Below are positions 41,473 through 49,665 of a stretch of DNA of 64,000 bases, piece by piece. The position numbers and the translations under genes were made by a program. The notes beneath the pieces are model-generated. The model saw nothing but the letters and a program-made list of their open reading frames with translations, had not been told where the DNA came from and made no database searches. Location: assembly GCF_963676285.1 (NCBI RefSeq), contig NZ_OY781063.1, positions 558,001-622,000 of the forward strand, given 5' to 3'. Every line of letters starts with the position of its first letter. Within the stretch, counting starts at the first letter, position 1. The DNA comes from an uncultured Sphaerochaeta sp. (GTDB taxonomy: Bacteria > Spirochaetota > Spirochaetia > Sphaerochaetales > Sphaerochaetaceae).

Positions 41473-42951
41473 CTACTGAAATAAAGGCGTCATCGCCTCA
41501 ACATACGATTGATAACGCTCGTATGCCTTCGCATACTGAGCTCCTGCTTCCTTATTCGGTTCACAACCCTTTGCATCATCAAATCGCACATGCTCTGATG
41601 CAAGGTCCACGATCGACCCTCCCTTGAGAGTCCATAATGCCTGGAGAGCTGCTCCAAAGGCAGCACTCTCTGCGACTTCTGGTACAGAAACCGGCAACTG
41701 CATCACATCACATGCGATCTGTCTCCAGATGGCACTCTTAGCCCCACCGCCGGTGAGAATGATCCGCTTGGGGATAAAGCCAAGCTCCCCAAATGCATCC
41801 AATCCACCCTTCATGGCATAGATGGAACTTTCCAAGGCTGCTCGGGCAATATTCTCAACCTTCATATTCCCCATATCCAGACCTGCGATCACTCCCTTTC
41901 CATGTGGCAGGTTAGGTACTCTCTCTCCATTGAAGAAAGGAAGCATGGTTACCCCTTCACATCCAATGGGAGCCTTCGCAGCCAGCCTGTCAAGTTCCTT
42001 GACATCATAGCCGAAGAGCTGTCTCACTGACTCTGTGGTAATGGTGCAGTTCATGGTACACAGCAGTGGCAGATACCCACCGGTGGAAGAACAGAAGGCT
42101 GCAAGTCTGCCTTTTCGGTCGGTAATGCAATCATCACTGTATCCGAACAGCGTACCACTGGTACCCATGCTCATGGTCAGATCGCCCTTTCCTACACAAC
42201 CGGTTCCAATGGCTCCTGCCATATTGTCCCCTGCACCACAGGAGACAGGAATCCCTTGTGGAATGCCAAGCTCCTTTGCCGTTGAGGCTTGCACCTTGCC
42301 AGCTGCATCCCCTGCCTTGGTGATCGGTGGCAGCATACTATAGAGATCACGCTCCTCATCCACCGCCAGTAGAACTTCCCTGCTCCATGCTTTGTTCTTT
42401 ACATCAAAGAAGGCAGTACCGGAAGCATCACCCGCTTCAGCACTGTAGACTCCCGTCAGATACAGATTGATGTAATCATGGGGCAGAAGTATATGTGCCA
42501 GCTTGGCATATGCGTCTGGTCGATGTTGTTTCAAGTGAAGAATCTTGGACAAGGTATAGCCGGGAAGAATCTGGTTTCCCAAGAGCTCAAACACTCTCTC
42601 TTCTCCACCGAGTTTCTGTGTTAGTTCATCACACTGTGCTTTGGTTGAGGTATCACACCAGAGCTTGACTGGAGCAAGCACATCTCCATCCTTTCCAACG
42701 GGAACAAACCCATGTTGCTGTGCAGAGACGCCGATTGCGACAACCTGCTCCTTTATCTTCGGATCTATCTGGGCAAAGCAGGATCTGATTGCATCCAGAT
42801 ACCATACAGCTTCTTGCTCACGCGTCCCATCATCCCGACTCTCCATCTCGTGGGAGGCACTGACGGTCAACAGGACTTGCTTTGTCTCGGCATCATAACA
42901 GAGTACCTTTGTGCTCTGGGTGCCAGTATCAATTCCTATAACAACTTGCAT
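41473..42951 (-). CDS. xylB: Xylulokinase
   Basis: The 492-residue protein is a FGGY-family kinase: phosphate-1 motif GIDTGTQSTK at the N terminus, GAGDNMAGAIGTG in the middle, and adenosine motif ILTGGGAKSAIWRQ near residue 400. It phosphorylates xylulose made by XylA to xylulose-5-phosphate for the pentose-phosphate pathway. The start at 42951 has GGAGAGG upstream and puts the kinase motif at the N terminus. It is the first gene of xylBA and is divergent from an AraC-type regulator gene. Confidence 0.95.
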   Translation of the reverse strand: MQVVIGIDTGTQSTKVLCYDAETKQVLLTVSASHEMESRDDGTREQEAVWYLDAIRSCFAQIDPKIKEQVVAIGVSAQQHGFVPVGKDGDVLAPVKLWCDTSTKAQCDELTQKLGGEERVFELLGNQILPGYTLSKILHLKQHRPDAYAKLAHILLPHDYINLYLTGVYSAEAGDASGTAFFDVKNKAWSREVLLAVDEERDLYSMLPPITKAGDAAGKVQASTAKELGIPQGIPVSCGAGDNMAGAIGTGCVGKGDLTMSMGTSGTLFGYSDDCITDRKGRLAAFCSSTGGYLPLLCTMNCTITTESVRQLFGYDVKELDRLAAKAPIGCEGVTMLPFFNGERVPNLPHGKGVIAGLDMGNMKVENIARAALESSIYAMKGGLDAFGELGFIPKRIILTGGGAKSAIWRQIACDVMQLPVSVPEVAESAAFGAALQALWTLKGGSIVDLASEHVRFDDAKGCEPNKEAGAQYAKAYERYQSYVEAMTPLFQ

Positions 42952-43001
42952 ACAAATCCTCTCCTTTGCTATAGCATTACCCATCAAAGGCACGATTACC
43001 A

Positions 43002-43031
43002 TAGACAAGATTGTGAAAACATATGTATTAT
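43002..43031 (+). promoter_or_regulatory. Candidate promoter of the AraC-type gene
   Basis: TAGACA (43002-43007) and TATTAT (43026-43031) are 18 bp apart, and only 6 nt lie between the -10 box and the ATG at 43038. The xylB-side promoter must overlap the same 86 bp, but no strong pair of boxes stands out there. Confidence 0.4.
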
Positions 43032-43037
43032 TGACTT

Positions 43038-43829
43038 ATGGAACTATTAGATGCGGTCTTTGTATTCCAAATGCATGAAGAACAGGAACTCCTGTGGCAT
43101 CAGCGAGTGCATAATCATGAGCCTGGGCAATTCGAAGTCCACTACTTTGTCAGTGGAAGTGGCACGTTCAGTAATGCCCAAAGCCGATACACCATCTCAC
43201 CAGGCTCTTTGTTTGTAACCACAGGAGGAACCGTGCATGCTATCGAGGCCGACCGTCATGCTGGTCTCACCTATTACGCCACCCTGATCAGCTGTCCTGA
43301 AGAACTGGGTTTGGTGAACAAGCTGGAAACGATGAACCCTATTCGACTGGGAACAAACTGGCGTTTCTTCTTTGAGGAAGTCAGAGACAAGGGCCTCAGC
43401 CAACTGAGGGAATTACGCATCAGTGCCTGCTACCAGATGCTTGGCCTCTTGTACAACCTTGCTGCCGGCACAAAACTGGAAGAGAATCAGGGGGAGAATG
43501 TACACCTTGAGAAAGCCATACGCTATATGCAACGGCATGTCTTTGACAATCTAAATCTGCAGATGATCGCAGACCATGTACAGCTCGATCCTTCATATTT
43601 TGTTCGTCTGTTCAAGAAACGCATGAACACCACCCCGATGCGATATTACTCAAACCTTCAGCTGGAAGTTGCACGTGCACTACTTACCAGCACAACCCAA
43701 TCCATCAAGGAAATTTCTGAGAAACTGCAGTTTTGTTCTGAGTTCCATTTTTCCAAGCGCTTCAAGCAATCCACAGGGAGTAGCCCCTCCTCCTACCGAA
43801 AGACCCATTTGCAACTTCTCGGCTTGTAA
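43038..43829 (+). CDS. AraC-family transcriptional regulator of xylose genes
   Basis: The 263-residue protein has an N-terminal cupin-like ligand domain (FEVHYFVSGSGTF, with SPGSLFVTTGGTVH) and a C-terminal pair of helix-turn-helix units (LNLQMIADHVQLDPSYFVRLFKK in essence, then IKEISEKLQFCSEFHFSKRFK). It is divergent from xylBA with 86 bp between, so it most likely senses xylose or a derivative and activates that operon. No Shine-Dalgarno sequence precedes the ATG, and the next in-frame ATG (residue 12) has none either. Confidence 0.9.
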   Translation: MELLDAVFVFQMHEEQELLWHQRVHNHEPGQFEVHYFVSGSGTFSNAQSRYTISPGSLFVTTGGTVHAIEADRHAGLTYYATLISCPEELGLVNKLETMNPIRLGTNWRFFFEEVRDKGLSQLRELRISACYQMLGLLYNLAAGTKLEENQGENVHLEKAIRYMQRHVFDNLNLQMIADHVQLDPSYFVRLFKKRMNTTPMRYYSNLQLEVARALLTSTTQSIKEISEKLQFCSEFHFSKRFKQSTGSSPSSYRKTHLQLLGL

Positions 43830-43830
43830 G

Positions 43831-43860
43831 TGTGGGAGAAGATACGAAACTTCTTCCACA
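43831..43860 (+). terminator. Hairpin after the AraC-type gene
   Basis: An 11-bp stem with one wobble pair (43831-43841 with 43850-43860) begins at the first base or so after the stop. It lacks a T run, so it is a probable but weak terminator. Confidence 0.5.
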
Positions 43861-44122
43861 CACCTCTTGTCAGAAGTGACAGGTACCTTTGTACATGTCT
43901 TTTGTCATATCATGGGGTGTGCCACAAGTAATTTTTCTTCATTATTAGTCATTCTCTTTCATATTCAATGATTTTACCATGTCATAAGTTACTACTTCTC
44001 ACAAATTTCTCTCGCAAAACTTGTGTTATGTGAGATGTTATTGGTATATGTTATAGGTTACTTCTTCTAACATATGACAATATCTAATTTCTTCTATTAT
44101 AACAATTTATTTTATTTTTCTA
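43861..44122. other. A+T-rich noncoding region with repeated motifs
   Basis: No open reading frame with a ribosome site is seen in this stretch of about 260 bp. It becomes very A+T-rich toward the right and holds repeats described separately. It separates the AraC gene from a small secreted-protein gene and probably carries the control sites of the latter. Confidence 0.6.
43981..44072 (+). repeat. Two 23-bp near-identical direct repeats, 69 bp apart
   Basis: Bases 43981-44003 and 44050-44072 match at 19 of 23 positions; both contain GTTACT-N-CTTCT-N-ACA. Between them ATGTTATTGG and ATGTTATAGG repeat 13 bp apart, and TCTCACA faces TGTGAGA. The arrangement suits regulator binding sites upstream of the promoter at 44123-44151. 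Confidence 0.6.
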
Positions 44123-44151
44123 TTGACATCTTCTTACATCTTACATACCAT
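44123..44151 (+). promoter_or_regulatory. Promoter of the small secreted-protein gene
   Basis: A perfect TTGACA (44123-44128) and TACCAT (44146-44151) are 17 bp apart, giving a leader of about 28 nt with AGGAG before the ATG at 44186. Confidence 0.65.
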
Positions 44152-44185
44152 ATAGACGTAACAACTACTACAAAGGAGTAAGAAG

Positions 44186-44425
44186 ATGAAGAAGTTTAAA
44201 GCCATCATACTGACAGCCATCTTGATGACCGTCTTCTCTTCTGCTCTTTTTGCTGCTGGCATGCAGGATACTGCAGTACTTAAGCTGCACGCCTACATCC
44301 CCGAGAGAAACACCTTTACTGCCAATGAGTTTGGATACTTTGAAGTTGAGTCGAATGCTTACAACTTCACCTATTCAGTTGCTGAAGAGGGAACGAACAG
44401 AATGTTGTTCGTGGTTGCCAATTAA
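44186..44425 (+). CDS. Small secreted protein of unknown function
   Basis: The 79-residue protein starts with a clear signal peptide (MKKFKAIILTAILMTVFSSA, cleaved near ALFAA), leaving about 55 residues outside the cytoplasm, with strand-like stretches VLKLHAYIP and NFTYSVAEE. There is no cysteine, so it is neither a lipoprotein nor disulphide-linked. I recognise no family. It has its own promoter, a good ribosome site (AGGAG, 7 nt) and a strong terminator, so it is a real monocistronic gene, likely well expressed. Confidence 0.75.
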   Translation: MKKFKAIILTAILMTVFSSALFAAGMQDTAVLKLHAYIPERNTFTANEFGYFEVESNAYNFTYSVAEEGTNRMLFVVAN

Positions 44426-44467
44426 GAAAGTTCTTAGCGCGTCCGGACAGACAAGCTTGCAAATATT

Positions 44468-44510
44468 GAAGCCAGTGATGAGGGAAACATCACTGGCTTC
44501 TATCTTTCTT
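44468..44510 (+). terminator. Strong intrinsic terminator after the small secreted-protein gene
   Basis: A 13-bp perfect stem (44468-44480 with 44488-44500) with a 7-nt loop is followed by a T-rich stretch. Confidence 0.85.
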
Positions 44511-44564
44511 TGGGCTCAAGGTATATGAAACACCTGTCGCCGTACCTCGGATGTTTTTGCGTCT

Positions 44565-45029
44565 CTAATGCCCCAAGATTACCACGTAATTCTTGCCATA
44601 TTTCTTTGCACATTTGGGGCACGTGGTGTACCACATATACCATGTAGAGAACGTAAACGCTTCTTCCTTGGCAAACTGTTCAAAATGCTTGCACCAAATC
44701 CCGGTATCCTTAAACGGTCCCTCATACACATTGGACAGGAATTTACCGGCGAGTGCACTCATCTGCATGTCGGGCACTTCCTTATCAACCGCAATGAGCA
44801 CTTCCATCGTCCATTTTGAAACATGGTTGGAGAGAGCAATATTGTCTACCACCTTTGCTCCTGCAGCATTGATCTGAGCCTGTGCTTTCTTCATGACCGA
44901 ACCAAAATTCAAGGGCATGAAGTTCAATGTCCGTACTTTGACCTTGGCAAACCTTTGGTGATCAAAAGTAACAATTGTTCGTTCCCATGGTTTTGGATCA
45001 AACAGAGGGCAACATACTTGTTCATCCAT
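44565..45029 (-). CDS. Conserved protein of unknown function with C-terminal CxxC
   Basis: The 154-residue protein reads as a conserved family I have seen in spirochaetes and clostridia, often loosely labelled hydrolase: FMPLNFGSVM near residue 38, NIALSNHVSKW near residue 64, and the tail YTTCPKCAKKYGKNYVV. CPKC could bind a metal with the N-terminal CC pair (residues 6-7) or take part in redox chemistry; both are guesses. GGAGG lies 10 nt before the ATG. A GyrI-like or SRPBCC-like small-molecule binding fold is another possibility. Confidence 0.6.
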   Translation of the reverse strand: MDEQVCCPLFDPKPWERTIVTFDHQRFAKVKVRTLNFMPLNFGSVMKKAQAQINAAGAKVVDNIALSNHVSKWTMEVLIAVDKEVPDMQMSALAGKFLSNVYEGPFKDTGIWCKHFEQFAKEEAFTFSTWYMWYTTCPKCAKKYGKNYVVILGH

Positions 45030-45082
45030 AGCAATTCATCCTCCATTACTTCACGGTAATCCACAAACATGGAATCCACAAG

Positions 45083-45291
45083 CTATGAACCTAGTATGCA
45101 TAAGATTTGCTTCACGCAGAAGATAGCTACCACCACCCCGACAATACCTGCCATGAACATCCCTGCAAAAGAAGCTGCGTTGATACCAATGAAATCTGGA
45201 ACACTTCTTTCCTAAGCGTTGGGACAGAAGCAGGCATAATATAAAGAATCGAGACATACCAAAGGAAAAGCAAAAAGAATTCAGGCTCAGA
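45083..45291 (-). pseudogene. Decayed 3' end of a membrane-protein gene
   Basis: On the minus strand one frame gives EPEFFLLFLWYVSILYIMP (from about 45291), then the hydrophobic reading moves to another frame as VPDFIGINAASFAGMFMAG and ends at TAG 45083-45085. Together they look like the last two helices of a transporter, possibly of the MATE type, broken by a frameshift and cut at its 5' side. No start or ribosome site fits. The whole gap 45030-45341 otherwise holds no gene. Confidence 0.4.
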
Positions 45292-45341
45292 GAATACTGC
45301 AGAAATCTCATGAGCCTTTCGTTGGTACTATTGCTGAATGC

Positions 45342-46226
45342 TTAGTCGAACACCTCACCGGCTAGCGGGATGGACTCCATTGCCCCTGGGCGAGAGACAG
45401 CAATCCCTGCAGCCTTACTTGCAAAGCGCAAGCACTCCTTGACGGTATATCCACATGAGAGAGAAGCCAGATAGTACCCGATGAAGGTATCACCTGCTGC
45501 AGTGGTATCGACAACCGGAGTATCGTAGATTCCCTCACTGATCCTCTGGTCCTTGTAACCGTAGAGACAACCCTCTTTTCCAATAGTGAGGAGTATTTCG
45601 CTCTCAGGATAATTCTTTACAAGCTGTTCCAGAATATCGGAAAAATCACTGCCCTCTGGAAGATCGGCAAGATTTGCTCCTTCAATCTCGTTTACTACCA
45701 GGAGGTCAACAAGTGAAAGTGGAAGATCTCGTGCACTCTGGTCAAAGGGCGCCAGATTCATGCAAACCTTCATACCCCTTTTCTTCGCTTCACGGATCAG
45801 GTGCCCACTGTGGACAATCTCGTTCTGGAGAACCAGCATATCATCTGAGGAAAATTGCTTGATTGCTATATCAATCTCACCGATGGTAATTGCAGTGTTT
45901 CCTCCTCCATAGAGGATGATTGCATTCTGTTTATTACTATCAAGCTGTATCAATGCCTGTCCTGTCGCCCCTTCATACCGACGAATGAGAGAAGTATCGA
46001 CCCCATAGCTTGAGAGCAACTCCAACAGGAATGTACCATCCTCACCGATCTTTCCTGCATGAAAAACCTCAGCACCAGCTTTAGCGATGGCAGCACTCTG
46101 GTTTGCACCCTTACCCCCGGCACTTTTGATGAGAGACGTGCTCTGTAGTGTCTCCCCGCCTTTTACGATGTGGTCTACCGTGAAAATCAAATCAATATTG
46201 ACAGAACCATAATTCAGAAATCGCAT
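45342..46226 (-). CDS. PfkB-family carbohydrate kinase (ribokinase-like)
   Basis: The 294-residue protein has the two PfkB signatures: SAGGKGANQSAAIAKAG near residue 37 and DTTAAGDTFIGYYLA near residue 235, with the catalytic aspartate in AAGD. It resembles ribokinase in length and N-terminal NIDLIF pattern and would phosphorylate ribose or a similar sugar, which would fit the ribose released by the nucleoside hydrolase encoded in this window. The start at 46226 has AGGAGG just upstream. It follows the cardiolipin synthase gene by 8 bp and is probably in one operon with it. Confidence 0.85.
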   Translation of the reverse strand: MRFLNYGSVNIDLIFTVDHIVKGGETLQSTSLIKSAGGKGANQSAAIAKAGAEVFHAGKIGEDGTFLLELLSSYGVDTSLIRRYEGATGQALIQLDSNKQNAIILYGGGNTAITIGEIDIAIKQFSSDDMLVLQNEIVHSGHLIREAKKRGMKVCMNLAPFDQSARDLPLSLVDLLVVNEIEGANLADLPEGSDFSDILEQLVKNYPESEILLTIGKEGCLYGYKDQRISEGIYDTPVVDTTAAGDTFIGYYLASLSCGYTVKECLRFASKAAGIAVSRPGAMESIPLAGEVFD

Positions 46227-46234
46227 TTTTCCTC

Positions 46235-47770
46235 CTATAACAACGGGGCGGCCAGTTTCAGGACCATCCCGGCAAGCTTCTTTATCCACGAGCGGTTCTT
46301 TACGAAATTCAGGGTGATCAGTCTACTGACATCCAGGGTTTTTCGTATATCATCATGTACTTTCTGCACGACAGAAGATCCATAAAACGCCACCCCGTTC
46401 TCAAAGTGCAAGTAGAAAGAGCGATAATCCATGTTAATCGTACCAATAATGGCAACCCGATCATCACTTACGAACATTTTTGCATGCAGGAACCCTGGTA
46501 TGTATTCATAGATCTTCACCCCCGACTCCAGCAGAGGCCGATAATTTTCCCTGGTGACCGCAAACACATACCATTTATCAGGCTTATGGGGAGTGATAAT
46601 GCGGACATCAACGCCACTTTGGGCGGCAATCTTCAGTGCAGTGAGCATCTCATTATCCAGGATGAGATAGGGAGTTGTGATCCAGACATACTTTTTGGCC
46701 ATGCTGATAATCTGGATATAGGCATTTTCTGCAACATTCTCATTATCCAAGGGGTTATCAGCGAAAGGCTGGACAAATCCATCCGTTTTACAGGTTATGG
46801 TGGGGCGATATGCATAGTAATCCACGGGCCGCCCGATAGAGAAAGCCCAGAGTTGGAGAAACATCTGGGTGAGACTCCAAACAGCATCTCCCCTAAGTTT
46901 AACCGCAGTATCTTTCCAATGCCCAAATCTTATTTTTCGGTTGGCATACTCATCGGCAATATTCATCCCACCGGTGTAGCCCACATTGCCATCAACTACC
47001 AAGACTTTACGGTGGTCGCGACTGTTCGAGCGGCTATTCAAGTGAGCCTTCAATGGGTTGAAGGCAACTACCTCAAGCCCAAGTGAACGAAGTTTACGGT
47101 CGTAGTGGGAAGGGATATCGAAAATGGAGCCTACATCATCGTACATGAGACAGACCCGAACCCCCTGCATGCGCTTCTCAAGTAGTACAGCGAGCACAGA
47201 GTCCCAGACCTCTCCCTCCCCAATGATAAAGAACTCAAGAAAAATAAAGCTCTTGGCCTTTTTCAGCTCAACCAGGACATCCTTTATCCAGTCTTCTCCA
47301 CTTGCGAAGTATTCAACTTCGGTATTGCCCCACACTGGATATGAGCTGATATGTGCAATGTACTGTGCTTGCCGTGCAAGTGTTCTTGAATAGGCAGAAA
47401 GAGCTTTCATCGGAAGAAGGTTGCTATAGGCTCCTCCGGCCATGCCTCGTAGGTTGAGCTCTTCCAGTCTTTCCAGTCGTGCACGAAGGCGAGCATTGAG
47501 CCCACGAGTACCGAAGAGGATATAGAACAAGCCACCATAAACAGGAATGGTCATGAAAATAAGCATCCAGCCGATCTTATATGCAGGGTTGAGATCTCGG
47601 ACGACTACAACAAGAGCCATCATGATGGAAAGGCCTGAGAGGAATTGAATCCAAAGAGCATCATTTTGGGCAAACCCAAAGATGTTGATAAGGATGGCAA
47701 TTTGGAGAGAGATGAGAACGAGGGAGATAAAGAGTCTGCCCGTGAAGAACTTCAGTAATTTTCGAAACAT
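46235..47770 (-). CDS. cls: Cardiolipin synthase
   Basis: The 511-residue protein has two N-terminal membrane helices (about 10-30 and 35-60), a PLDc_N segment, and two HKD catalytic motifs: SRDHRKVLVVDGNVGYTGG near residue 250 and FLHAKMFVSDDRVAIIGT near residue 425. It joins two phosphatidylglycerol molecules to make cardiolipin at the inner membrane. GGGGGAG precedes the ATG. A promoter lies at 47795-47823 on the same strand, and the ribokinase-like gene follows directly. Confidence 0.93.
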   Translation of the reverse strand: MFRKLLKFFTGRLFISLVLISLQIAILINIFGFAQNDALWIQFLSGLSIMMALVVVVRDLNPAYKIGWMLIFMTIPVYGGLFYILFGTRGLNARLRARLERLEELNLRGMAGGAYSNLLPMKALSAYSRTLARQAQYIAHISSYPVWGNTEVEYFASGEDWIKDVLVELKKAKSFIFLEFFIIGEGEVWDSVLAVLLEKRMQGVRVCLMYDDVGSIFDIPSHYDRKLRSLGLEVVAFNPLKAHLNSRSNSRDHRKVLVVDGNVGYTGGMNIADEYANRKIRFGHWKDTAVKLRGDAVWSLTQMFLQLWAFSIGRPVDYYAYRPTITCKTDGFVQPFADNPLDNENVAENAYIQIISMAKKYVWITTPYLILDNEMLTALKIAAQSGVDVRIITPHKPDKWYVFAVTRENYRPLLESGVKIYEYIPGFLHAKMFVSDDRVAIIGTINMDYRSFYLHFENGVAFYGSSVVQKVHDDIRKTLDVSRLITLNFVKNRSWIKKLAGMVLKLAAPLL

Positions 47771-47794
47771 GGCTGCTCTCCCCCTTGGCAGAAG

Positions 47795-47823
47795 AGTATA
47801 ACATTTCGGCCCTAGCTAGGCAA
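47795..47823 (-). promoter_or_regulatory. Promoter of cls
   Basis: On the minus strand TTGCCT (47823-47818) and TATACT (47800-47795) are 17 bp apart, 24 bp before the ATG. Confidence 0.6.
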
Positions 47824-47826
47824 AGC

Positions 47827-48357
47827 CTACTCCTTGGGCATCGAGAACTCACATCCGCAATAGTGCTGGCGATAGAGCCCCAACTCCTTACTTAGGCGAA
47901 CACTCTTTTCAAAACCGCCTTTCTTCTTGAAATCAATCTGCTCAAACCCAGGAAATTGTTCTCCTACGCTGAATATTAGTTTACTGTTCTTGAAACGGCT
48001 GACCGTCAAGGTGGTTGTAAAATGCTTGAAACCCAGTTCTTCAGCCTTGGCTGAGGCTTCCCTCAAGTTGTAAGCGAAACAGAGGCTGCATCGGGTTTCC
48101 CCTTCCCTCTCCCCTTCATGGCCTTTTACACTCTCCAACCAACGTTCATGGTCGTAGTGTTCATGGATTACCTTCAAGGAGTAGGTATGGGCTACTTCAA
48201 CCAGAGCCTTATAACGCCTCTCGGCCTCTTCCATTGGATAAATATTACTATTTGAAAAGTACAGGACAGGGTTCCAGCCCTCCTCAAGCAGTCTCTCGAT
48301 GCTGGCAGTACTGCAGGGCCCACAACAGGCATGTACCAGAATGTCATTCTCTTCCAT
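47827..48357 (-). CDS. queH: Epoxyqueuosine reductase QueH
   Basis: The 176-residue protein has the DUF208/QueH cysteine pattern: VHACCGPCST at the N terminus, ETRCSLCF in the middle and QHYCGCEF at the end; these bind an iron-sulphur cluster and a metal. QueH reduces epoxyqueuosine in tRNA to queuosine and replaces QueG. I chose ATG 48357 because QueH proteins start a few residues before the first CC pair; upstream in-frame codons add a tail not typical of the family. The ribosome site is weak. It is divergent from the TPR gene. Confidence 0.9.
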   Translation of the reverse strand: MEENDILVHACCGPCSTASIERLLEEGWNPVLYFSNSNIYPMEEAERRYKALVEVAHTYSLKVIHEHYDHERWLESVKGHEGEREGETRCSLCFAYNLREASAKAEELGFKHFTTTLTVSRFKNSKLIFSVGEQFPGFEQIDFKKKGGFEKSVRLSKELGLYRQHYCGCEFSMPKE

Positions 48358-48444
48358 ATGCTCAGCATACGGCAAACCATTATGAACTTGCAACCACTTG
48401 CCTTTCTGTGTAGAGTACAACCGTTGAAGGGAGGTCCCAACACT

Positions 48445-49527
48445 ATGAATCGAAAGAAGAACCTTGGCTTATGGATTACGTTGTTGATCGTGGTACTTAT
48501 ATCCGTAATCGATATTCCTACGTATAGTAAATTCCTCTTAATCGCTCTATTCATGGGCTCCCTGCTCTATTACAGACGGAGTGTCATCTTCTACATCAGG
48601 GCAAACAGCAAGATCACCAGCAAGAATGAGGCAGACTGGCAGTATGCTTGGCCCCTCTACCGAAAGGCCATCAAGGCAGGATTACAGAAACCCTTTGTCA
48701 TTACTGCAGCAAGCATGTTCCTCCAACGTGGCGATGCAGAGGAAGGCAAGCAGATCATTGAAGACTACTTTGCCTCTGAAAAGGGACGAAATGAAAATCT
48801 TGACAATGTAGCAAAGACCATGGTCAGTATGGCTTATTGGATGGATGGGGATCTTGAGAAAGCAATTGAATGTGTTAGGGAAGTCCACGAGAGTGGATAC
48901 CAGGATAAGAACCTATTCATCAACTACACCACCTATGCATTGGCTGCCGGTGATCTTGACAAAGCTGAAGAGTTGCTTGAAGAAGCAGGACAGCTGGAAG
49001 AGAGTAGCCCAGGCATCAGGGACAGCCGTGGCTGGTTGCTTCTCCTCCGCGGGAACTGGGAAGAAGCAGATATACTGTTCAAGGAACTCATTGAGAAGGG
49101 CCCTCGTTTCCCAGAACCCTATGTACATCATGCTCAGGTAAAAATACACTTTGGGCAAGTGGGCGAAGCAATTGAACTGCTTAAAAAGGCATTGGATGCC
49201 CGCTACGCAAATACCTCTGGTTTCAGCAAGGAAATTATCCAGGAAATGATAGATGGCTTGGAAAACCCAGAGACCAGAAGAAAGTGTGCCATGGAGATAG
49301 AAAAGGACACTGCTTCAGTAGCACTGGGAAAGAAGCCTGCATCAATCGACCAAGTATTCCCCCCAGAGGAGGGATATGTGCTTGAGGGGTTCGCAAAACC
49401 TAGAAAACAGAAGAAAAGCGCCCCCAAACAGCAGAAGAACGTGCTGGTTGAGAGCGATGACAGAACTCCCAATACAGACCTCACAGAAGAGGACTTGGAG
49501 TATATCAGAAAGCACAACCTTGAGTAG
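48445..49527 (+). CDS. Membrane-anchored TPR protein
   Basis: The 360-residue protein has two hydrophobic segments at the N terminus (about 8-26 and 28-45) and then a run of TPR-like helix pairs from about 70 to 285, seen as KAIECVREVHESGYQDKN, DKAEELLEEAGQLEE and EAIELLKKALDARYANT. The C terminus is charged and low in complexity. It should face the cytoplasm or periplasm as a protein-interaction scaffold; no partner is evident. The start at 48445 has GGGAGG 10 nt upstream; earlier in-frame ATGs lie within the divergent queH gene. Confidence 0.8.
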   Translation: MNRKKNLGLWITLLIVVLISVIDIPTYSKFLLIALFMGSLLYYRRSVIFYIRANSKITSKNEADWQYAWPLYRKAIKAGLQKPFVITAASMFLQRGDAEEGKQIIEDYFASEKGRNENLDNVAKTMVSMAYWMDGDLEKAIECVREVHESGYQDKNLFINYTTYALAAGDLDKAEELLEEAGQLEESSPGIRDSRGWLLLLRGNWEEADILFKELIEKGPRFPEPYVHHAQVKIHFGQVGEAIELLKKALDARYANTSGFSKEIIQEMIDGLENPETRRKCAMEIEKDTASVALGKKPASIDQVFPPEEGYVLEGFAKPRKQKKSAPKQQKNVLVESDDRTPNTDLTEEDLEYIRKHNLE

Positions 49528-49665
49528 CGCTAGCGATCAAACTTGTAACTGGGCTTGGAGCGGATCGGACAGAGGATAAGGAAGCAAAGATAACGAAATA
49601 TCTGAGCTGACACGAACAAAGTCCATCAGTCCGATAGGCCCAAGCAAAGATTTACATGTTACAGA

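Noticed and set aside
46355..47086. 243-codon open frame opposite cls
   Set aside because: Antisense to the HKD-motif gene, with no start signal.
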